Assembly (NCBI GenBank): GCA_037501455.1
Contig: CM074860.1
Location: 49,920,501-49,984,500 of the forward strand
Source of the DNA: Lantana camara
Taxonomy: Eukaryota; Streptophyta; Magnoliopsida; Lamiales; Verbenaceae
Reading direction: 5' to 3'
DNA length: 64,000 nt
The notes beneath the pieces are model-generated. The model saw only the letters and a program-made list of their open reading frames with translations, did not search any database and had not been told where the DNA came from. The translations under genes were made by a program, and so were the position numbers. Of the stretch, positions 56,030 to 64,000 are shown one piece after another. Numbering within the stretch: position 1 is the stretch's first letter; every line of letters starts with the position of its first letter.

Positions 56030-59025
56030 TGTAACGCCCCGTGTTTTCCCACGTGCAGGTAAGTGTTACGTGCGTATTTTATTTAATTACGTACTTTTAT
56101 ATCTTGTTTTATTAATTGAAGTCGTTCTAATTTGATTTAATTGTTTAAATTTTATTTGGATTCCAATTTGAGTTATGAATATATGAATGAATTTGTGAGA
56201 ATGTGAATTCCATGAATTTGGTGTTGATTGAATGGAATTACGTGCTTCGTGCAATCTGTGGACTTGATTGTAACTTATGTGAATGTTTTAGACTCAATTG
56301 GAAGTTAAGTTTGGGCTTAATTGCCACTTTTTGAAGGTTTAGGGACCTATTTGTATATAGGCAACCCTAAACGGTTTTCGCGATATCTTGAGCTCCAGAC
56401 CTCGAAATCGAGATCCGTAACTGGCGCTGAGCTTGTCTCGACGATACCTATCCATTAAACTTGACCTTATATTTTTTCAATACCGTTTGAACCTTCGACA
56501 TCGAACTTTTCCACGACCTCGTCTCTTATAACTTGTTGGAACCGTTTACTAAACAAACCGGACTTGAACCGACCCGAATCCTACCCATTTTACCACTAAA
56601 AATCAGTATTTCCTCCTCCCTTGCACCCATTTTGATCGATCAATTCATCATCCAAGAGAGAGAAGAGAAGCTCCAAAACCCTCCATTGTTGATCATCCAA
56701 ACCCTAAGCTCAAGATCAACTTTCATCCAATCTTCTTCCAAGGTAAGGCATGGAATGTTTTTCTCTCATTCTCCTCTCCATTTTCTTCCGTTTATATCTT
56801 GGTATGGGTTGGAGATTCATATGATATGTGAAAAAGCTTGAATATGACCAAATTATATGAACTCTTGATTCCATGAGTTTCAATGGTTTAAATTGGGATT
56901 TGAGTTATGGAAATTCTTGCATGATACTTCCTTATCATTTATATATCCTTAGTTTTCATATTGATGGATCATAGCATGAATTGCCATTGTTGGAGCTTGA
57001 AGCTTCCATGGATGAATAGCTTGGTTTGAGTGATCTTTGGCCAACTTTGGGTGTGAATTCTTGGTTATATGATTGGATTGCATGTTATATGTGAATTATA
57101 TGAATTAAATTCTTGTCTAAGTGCAATATATGAGCTTCCTTGTGGCTGCCCTGTTTTTGAAGCTTTTCCCTCGCCAAAACAGAGCTTCTGCTCTGTTTTT
57201 CCTCGCAAGACGATGAGCTGACACGGCCGTGTCAGCTTTGAACTGAAAATGGACACGGCCGTGTTGGGCTCTCGACTTTGTTTTTTTTTCTGAATTTAAT
57301 CTCGGACACGGCCGTGTCCAAATGCTTTGAAAACTCAACACGGCCGTGTCAAGCCCTCGACTTTGAATTTTTCTGATTTTTAACCTCGGACACGGCCGTG
57401 TCCGTTTCCTTTGAAAACTCAACACGGCCGTGTCATTTGAAATGGCAACTTTGGGGGAACTCTTTTATTGCTTGTTTTGAGTTTATGGCTCGTATTGGTG
57501 GAGTATATGTAACATGATTATGTTAAAGCTATGTTTTATGTTTGATATATGATATTGATGATCTTATGAATGCAAGTATGAAAGTATGAACGATATGAAC
57601 GAGAAGGAATACGGTTTTTACCGTCTATTGAACGAAACTTGTTGAATTATGTGTTTAATTGGATTCTATGACATTCATGACCAGTATTGAACATATTATC
57701 GCATATTAAGTATTCCATAGCATGTTATTGCATAGCCGAGCGTCTAATGTGGTCATGATTGAGTCTCACACTACCTTTGTCACACAGGTCTTGGTCCGGT
57801 GGGTGACGAGGTCGAGCAGTGAGAGCTAGTCGGGTTCTTTTGTCTACCAGGTGGGTTTTTCTTCTATTAGATAACAATATGACCCGAACACCTAATGTGC
57901 AAGATTTTGGCCAAAACCCTACATAGGTATTTATACCAAGTTTTTAATGAGCAAATGTTTTAAACGAAAGCCTTTTTATTATGACTATCCTACCAAAATG
58001 TTTTGGTGAGTAAGGAATGAGTGATCACAATGAATGGGGGCCCGGGACTTAATGTAGTGGTGAACCGGGGAAGCTTGGGCTGACGGGAATACATTTATAC
58101 TAGTTCCAACAATTTCGGTAACCTAGATTTCACTAGGAGATTAGTGAATGAAAGGGGACCCGCGCTTTTGGGGATTCATGTACCCCTCTAGCATTAATGA
58201 ATGAGGGTTCGGGCCTTGTAAACCCGTTCCCTACCCGGAGGAAAAAGGAGTATATGTATGATGGAATGATTGATCTATGAATGTGCACGAAAGAATGAAT
58301 GCATGAACGAATGAATGATTAATGAATTACACGAGATGGTGGTTGGAGACAATGCACGTCCTCTCGCCGGGCTATTAATGACTTAATGAATGAAATGAAC
58401 GGTTATAATCCTATTCGTTGTATCTTATTTACCCACTTTGGGAAAAATGATTCTAAACCTCGGATAAGGATTATAACTTGCATGTACGTGTTTAAATTCC
58501 GCAATATTATGATATTATGCCTCTCTTTTTATACCCACCAGTCTGTCTAAGACTGAACCCGGAGTTGTTTCAGTTATTTTTGCAGGAAGGGGATGCTAGG
58601 CGGGATGCGAGTCGGGAGGAGAGTCTTGCATAGTGTCTAGCCTTTCCTTTACACGCATATGATTACATTTTGATCTTTTTAGATTTTGTATATGTATGGA
58701 GCGTACATGAATATGGTACCTCTGGTATCTTACATGAAATATTGGTACATAGAGCTCATAGCTCAATATATATGAAATACATGTTGGTACCTAGAGCACC
58801 TAGCTCAATATATAATATATGATTGATTGCTTCCGCTTTTCTTTTGTTGCTCTGATTGTTGTTATGGTTGTTGTTGTTGGGGTTTAAGTTATAGGTTAGT
58901 CCCGCCTGGCTTAGCGAGTGTGTATGTCTTCGTTCGCTATGATTCGACACGTGTATGGAAATCCATTTCGTATACGGGTCGGGTCATGGTGCGGGGGATG
59001 TGACGTCTCGCGCTCTGGCGTTACA
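56030..59025 (+). repeat. R12 5' LTR (complete, 2996 bp)
   Basis: From TGTAACGCCCC to TGGCGTTACA. Contains GTGCAG/GTAAGTGT near the start (a near-perfect plant donor), six palindromes (57217-57435), a 63-nt block at 57788-57850 between GTCACACAG and GTGGGT, acceptor TTTTTGCAG near 58585, and arms GCTAGGCGGG (58595-58604) and CCCGCCTGGC (58901-58910), which pair with one U-G wobble. No ORF of note. Confidence 0.94.
57217..57435 (+). repeat. Palindrome cluster in R12 LTR (6 units)
   Basis: Six units with the core ACACGGCCGTGT begin at about 57217, 57249, 57303, 57338, 57387 and 57421. The core is unchanged in all six. Arms alternate: units 3 and 5 are GGACACGGCCGTGTCC, units 4 and 6 are AACACGGCCGTGTCA. 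The spacers partly repeat (CTCGACTTTG twice, GAAAACTCAA twice), so pairs of units seem to have been duplicated together. Confidence 0.94.
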
Positions 59026-59034
59026 TCCTTTGAG

Positions 59035-59046
59035 TGGTATCAGAGC
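59035..59046 (+). other. R12 primer-binding site, initiator tRNA-Met type
   Basis: TGGTATCAGAGC, nine bases after the LTR end. Confidence 0.94.
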
Positions 59047-59245
59047 CCAGGGTTGCAAAACCAGGGTTCTATTGTTGTATTGAGTCAGTAGGTCGTTCGG
59101 CTGTAGGAGTTATTTGTTAATTTGGAGCATTTGCATTTTTTTGTGACAATGTGGTTGGATTCTTGACTTGAACGATTGATTGAATTTATTACATTATCAC
59201 GCATGAACTAAAATTAGCACGCATGTTAGTGTTTGAATTGATAGG
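59047..59245 (+). other. R12 5' leader
   Basis: About 200 bp with GGTTGCAAAACCAGGG after the primer site and TTGATAG directly before GATGCC of gag; no ORF. Related to the R3, R9 and R4 leaders. Confidence 0.7.
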
Positions 59246-62200
59246 ATGCCTCCGAGAAGACATCGGGAAAGGTCTCCGGGTCATCATCATCATAGAGATC
59301 GTTCTCCTAATCCTCCACAACCGCCTATGAACATGGAACACTTTATGGAAGCGGTATATAACTACGTGGAACATAGAAGGGCTCAGGATCCTCCGGTGCA
59401 ACCACAGGCTAAACAACAAGCACCTCCTCATAATAACCCGAGAGATCATCATGGGTTGTTTTTGAGCTATAATCCTCCCAGATTTTCGAGTTCGGTAGAT
59501 GATGCGGTATCAGAAGGATGGCTCACTCGAATTGAGAGGATTTTTAATGTTTGACAATTCACATCACAAGAAAAGGCCCAGTTTGCTATTTTTTAATTGG
59601 ATGGAGAGGCCTATGATTGGTGGGAGCGCACCCGAGAGAAGCTCGAAGTGGAAGGGGAAGAAGTGATTTGGGAAGTGTTTGTGAGGGAGTTTAGAGAGGC
59701 TTTTGTGCCGGAAGTTGTTCGAGAAAGGAAGGAACAAGAATTTATGGATCTGAAGCAAGGGACTCGAACGGTGGCTCAATATCTTTCTCTTTTCAATAGG
59801 CTTGGCAAGTATGCACCTCACATTACAAGAGATGAAAAGAGAAAGGCAAACAAGTTTATAGCCGGATTGAGGCAGGATCTGAGGCATGGGCACGCGGGCC
59901 ATAACTTTGAGTGTTTCGCTGACTCTGTACAAAGGGCTCTGGTATTGGAAGAGGAGTACAAGAAAAAGGACCCTTTACCTCGTATGTAAATGGGACAAGG
60001 ATCGGGGTTCGAAAAGGGAAAAAGGCCTATGGTATCTCCTCCTCAGCCATTTCAAGGGCAAAACAAGAGGTTGCGACCTACAGGAGCTGCACCACCAAAG
60101 CCACAAGCACCTCCAGCTACTTCTGATCCTCAGCATGATAGGTCACCATGTCTATTTTGTTGAGGTCCGACTCACACCTACAACACCTGCAGAAGGAGGT
60201 TGGGACAGTGTTTGATTTGTGGAAAGGCAACGCACATGGCCAATACTTGTCCAGACAAGACTCCAGGCTACCAACAGGGAGCTCAGAGGCCGATGATTCC
60301 AGCTTGTGCTTATGCTCTTGCGGGTGAAGAGCAAAATGTGGAAGCCAATCCCCATGCTATGGTGGAAGGTACGATATGCATCCATAACACGAACATACAT
60401 GCATTATTTGACCCTGGCGCTACTCATTCTTTCATCTCTTGCAAATTAATTGATACTTTGTGTTTGCCTGTTACGTGCCTAAATGCTTGTTATGTGGTGA
60501 GTTCGCCGTTGGGTGGAAGTCTTGAGACGGATCGGGTGGTCAGAGATTGTGCGTTTGGGATTGATGGCAGAGAATATCGAGCAGATTTGGTGGTAATGCC
60601 GATGAATAGATATGGGGTGATTCCGGGAATGGATTGGTTGTTTCGGTACCACGCGACGGTTGATTGTTTCACCAAGATAGTTAAGTTGGAAGAAGAAGTG
60701 GTAGTGGGGAAAGAATCAGAGATTACACCTCTTTTGTCGTTTACTGAGGCTCACAAGTTTATAAGGAATGGGGCAACGGGATTTATTGCCTACATCTTGA
60801 ATAAGCGGAAAGATCAGGCAAAGTTGGAAGAGATAGAAGTGGTGAAGGATTATCTAGAGGTGTTTCCCGAAGTTTTAGGTTCTTTGCCTCCGGATCGAGA
60901 GATCGAATTTGTAATAGACTTATATCCGGGATCTGAACCTTATTCTAAGACTCCTTACCGGATGGCACCGGCAGAGTTACAGGAGTTAAAAGTTCAGTTA
61001 GAAGATCTTCTCAAGAATGGATATATTCGACCGAGTTCATCACAGTGGGGCGTGCCGGTTCTCTTTGTTAAGAAGAAAGATGGAACTTTAAGGATGTGCA
61101 TTGACTACCGGGAGTTGAATCAGATGACGGTAAAGAATAAATATCCATTGCCTAATATAGAGGATTTGTTTGATATGCTACGAGGGTCAAGAGTGTATTC
61201 CAAGCTTGATTTAAGGCAAGGATATTATCAGTTAAAGATTAAGGAGAAAGATATTCCTAAGACAGGATTTAATACCCGGTATGGACATTATGAATTCGTG
61301 GTGATGCCATTTGGATTAACTAACGCGCCGGTAGCTTTTATGGACATGATGCATCGGATTTTCCGGCCGTATTTGGATAAGTTTGTTGTGATCTTCATTG
61401 ATGATATTTGGTGTAGTCAAGATCAGAAGAGGACCATGCTCGGCATTTGAGATTGGTTTTGGAGACTTTAAGAGATAACCAGCTCTACGCAAAGTTCAGT
61501 AAATGCGAGTTTTGGATTGACAGGGTGAGTTTCTTGGGACATATTATTTCGAGCAAAGGATTAGAAGTGGATCCTTCGAAAGTAGAGGCAGTTTCACAGT
61601 GGCAGAGTCCTAAGAATGTTTCTGAGATCCGAAGTTTCTTGGGTTTAGCCGGTTATTAATGAAGATTTGTTAAGGATTTCTCTAAGATTGAGGCTCCGTT
61701 AACCCGATTAACCAAGAAGGAAATTCAGTTTAAGTGGGATGAGAAGTGTGAGGCTAGTTTCCAGCTCTTGAAGGATAAGTTAACGTCTGCACCGATACTT
61801 ACACTTCCGGATGGTATTGAAGGGTTTATGGTGTGTACGGATGCTTCCCATGAAGGTTTAGGTTGTGTTTTGATGCAAAACGGGAGAGTAATTGCTTATG
61901 CCTCTAGGAAATTGAAAGAGCATGAGAAGAATTACCCCACTCACAACCTTGAACTTGCAGCGGTGATTTTTGCCTTAGGAAAGTGGAGACACTATTTGTA
62001 TGGGACTTCTTTTAAGATTTTCACCGATCACAAGAGTCTTCAGTACTTATTCTCTCAGAAGGAGCTGAATAGAAGGCAACGAAGATGGATGAAGACTCTC
62101 GAGGACTATGATTGTGTGATTAAGTATCACCCAGGCAAAGCTAACGTGGTAGCGGATGCACTGAGCAGGAAGGCTAGTGTATCCCATTTGAAGGTAAATA

Positions 62201-63733
62201 TTGGATAACCCATGGACTTGGTTAAGATAAAAGCTCGCATTGGTAGCATCTCAGTACGTCCAGAGTTAAGGCAACAGATATTTGAGGCACAACGGACGGA
62301 TGTTGAGATTCAGAAGTTGATTGAAAAGGCTCGATCAGACTCCAAGTGTCCGTTTGGATTTGATGACACGGGAATTTTTCGATTTAAGAACAGAGTGGTA
62401 GTTCCAACAGAGTTGAGAAGAGCTATTTTGGAGGAAGCTCATAAAACTACTTACTCGGTACATCCTGGTGGAAACAAGATGTATCGGGACTTGAAACAGT
62501 ATTTATTGGTGGAATGGATTGAAGAGAGATGTGGTGAATTACGTGAAGCATTGTCTGACTTGTCAGCTAGTGAAAGCTAAGCACCAGAAGCCGTCAGGAT
62601 TATTACAGCTATTACCTATTCCCGAATGGAAATGGGAACAGATAGCAATGGATTTTGTATCGGGTTTACCTAAAGTGAAGGGTGGATTCGATGGAATTTG
62701 GGTAATCGTGGACAGGTTAACTAAGTCAGCCCATTTTCTTGCAGTTCGGATGTCAGATAAGATAGGTAAGTTGGCTAAGAGGTACTGTGATGAAATTGTT
62801 CGGTTACATGGAGTGCCAGCAAGTATTGTTTCCGACAGGGATCCAAGATTCACTTCCAAGTTCTGGCAAGAGTTACAGAAATGTTTGGGAACTAAACTCC
62901 AGTTCAGTACAGCTTTTCACCCACAGACGGATGGACAATCTGAAAGGTTAATCAGATATCTTGAGGATATGTTAAGGGCGTATGCGTTGGATTTCTCGAG
63001 TTCTTGGAATGAACAATTGCCCTTAATTGAGTTTGCCTACAACAATAGTTATCAAGCCTCGATAGAAATGGCACCGTATGAGTTTCTTTATGGAAGGAAG
63101 TGCCGATCTCAGTTATTTTTCAATTTGGAAAAATGGAAGTGGAGTAAGCAAGAAGGGATACAGAGGGGTGAAAAGAAAGATAAACCTTCCAAAGCTATTC
63201 AAGATGCTATTGAAAAAGTTCAGATTATTCGACAACGGATGAAAATAGCCCAAGATCGACAAAAAAGTTACGCAGATAAGCGAAGGAAAGATCTTGAATT
63301 TGAAGTTGGGGATAGGGTATTCCTGAAAGCTTCACCTCGGAAAGGATTTACCCGAATTGGAAAAGGAGGAAAGTTGAATCCCCGATATTTGGGACCTTAT
63401 GAGATTTTGGAGAGAATCGGAGATACAGCTCACAGATTGGACTTGTCTCCAAGTTTAACGGGTATTCACAATGTCTTCCATGTATCACAACTTCGGAAGT
63501 ACTATCCCGATGAATCAGTGGTCATACCGGTTGAAGAGGTTGAGCTCGAACCGAATCTCACTTTTGTTCAGAAACCAGTTAAGATTTTGGATCGGAAATT
63601 TCAAGAACTTCGAAACAGACGGTTTCCCGTGGTGAAAGTGTTATGGCGAAGTGATAAGACAGAAGAAGCTACGTGGGAAACGGAAGAGAAAATGAAGAAG
63701 TTCTACCCCGAGTTGTTTCCGACCGAGCAATGA
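59246..63733 (+). pseudogene. R12 gag-pol polyprotein, seven stops and two frameshifts
   Basis: Gag starts MPPRRHRERSPG with a His run. Stops in gag: TGA 59552-59554, TAA 59594-59596, TAA 59987-59989, and TGA 60161-60163 inside the first zinc knuckle; the second knuckle [14 protein letters not shown] is intact. Protease has [12 protein letters not shown] runs to IDDI, and a one-base loss near 61408 shifts the frame. TAA and TGA lie side by side at 61657-61662. RNase H reads [11 protein letters not shown] lies at 62206-62208, and one extra base near 62505 in QYYWW shifts the frame again. Integrase (HHCC, D-D-E with HPQTDGQSER), GPY box and chromodomain are then open from 62519 to the natural stop (404 codons). 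Confidence 0.93.
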
Positions 63734-63754
63734 ATCCGAGGACGGATTCTCTTT

Positions 63755-63765
63755 AAGGGGGAGAG
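63755..63765 (+). other. R12 polypurine tract
   Basis: AAGGGGGAGAG. In R2 this tract is followed by a few bases and TGTAACG; here it runs directly into GCCCGTG of the LTR. Confidence 0.85.
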
Positions 63766-64000
63766 GCCCGTGTTTTCACACGAGCAGGTAAGTGTTACGT
63801 GTGCATTTTATTTAATTACGTACTTTTATATCTTGTTTTATTAATTGAAGTCGTTCTAATTTGATTTAATTGTTTAAATTTTATTTGGATTCCAATTTGA
63901 ATTATAAATATATGAATGAATTTGTGAGAATGTGAATTCCATGAATTTGGTGTTGATTGAATGGAATTACGTGCTTCGTGCAATCCGTGGACTTGATTGT
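63766..64000 (+). repeat. R12 3' LTR, first 235 bp, terminal TG missing
   Basis: Aligns with 56038-56273 of the 5' LTR with about seven substitutions. The first roughly 8 bases (TGTAACGC) are absent. The donor-like GCAG/GTAAGTGT is kept. Continues beyond the window. Confidence 0.9.

Larger units (their letters stand above)
56030..64000 (+). mobile_element. R12: chromovirus, right end outside the window
   Basis: 5' LTR 56030-59025, primer site 59035-59046, leader, gag-pol 59246-63733, polypurine tract and the first roughly 235 bp of the 3' LTR. The LTR overlap shows about seven differences in 230 bp (about 97 percent, by eye). gag-pol has seven stops and two frameshifts. The 3' LTR lacks its first bases. 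Confidence 0.92.

Overview
The window is plant nuclear DNA made almost entirely of nested LTR retrotransposons. I see no host gene, rRNA, tRNA gene or CRISPR array. Evidence for a plant: chromodomain-type Ty3/gypsy pol genes (order PR-RT-RH-IN-chromodomain), primer sites matching plant initiator tRNA-Met, one Athila-like piece primed by tRNA-Asp, and TG..CA LTRs of 2.5-4.5 kb. The gag-pol proteins look like the Tekay/Del branch of chromoviruses (from memory of the family, not a search). The species cannot be told. Such density fits pericentromeric or other heterochromatin. || Layout, elements named R1-R12 from left to right. R1 (-), 1-12033: nearly complete chromovirus with an extra ORF before gag. 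R2 (+), 12034-17633: pol 3' part plus 3' LTR. R3 (-), 17634-22576: gag, PR and half of RT, plus 5' LTR. R4 (-), 22577-32726: element with no recognisable gag-pol, its LTR split by solo LTR R5 (26478-30939, TSD TACAC). R6 (-), 32727-36166: 3' LTR and chromodomain end. R7 (-), 36167-41449: Athila-like gag fragment, tRNA-Asp primer site and LTR, split by solo LTR R8 (36886-39443). R9 (-), 41450-55099: decayed chromovirus split by solo LTR R10 (47237-51657, TSD TCAGC). R11 (+), 55100-56029: LTR end, primer site and leader. R12 (+), 56030-64000: chromovirus with full 5' LTR and the start of its 3' LTR. || History (inference): R3 lies in R4, R2 in the RT of R3, and R1 against R2; the missing left halves should lie left of the window. 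R8 and R9 lie in the R7 LTR, R10 in R9, R12 in the R11 leader. At least three junctions (12033, 36166, 55099) lack clean element ends and look like deletions. All gag-pol copies are broken. || Most interesting: the LTRs share an unexplained internal architecture. (1) Six LTRs carry clusters, usually of exactly six, of GC-rich palindromes with a common ACGG(C/G)CGT core but different arms; the Athila-like LTR has them too, and two LTRs of one family carry different arm sequences. (2) Nearly all carry a 63-88 nt block bounded by a good splice acceptor and a GTGAGG/GTGGGT donor, and a second acceptor near the LTR end. (3) Just after that acceptor, nine LTRs carry inverted arms GCTAGGCGGG and CCCGCCTAGC about 260-500 nt apart, with wobble and one compensatory change. 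Together these suggest a structured, spliced leader shared by otherwise diverged families. All percentages are by eye.
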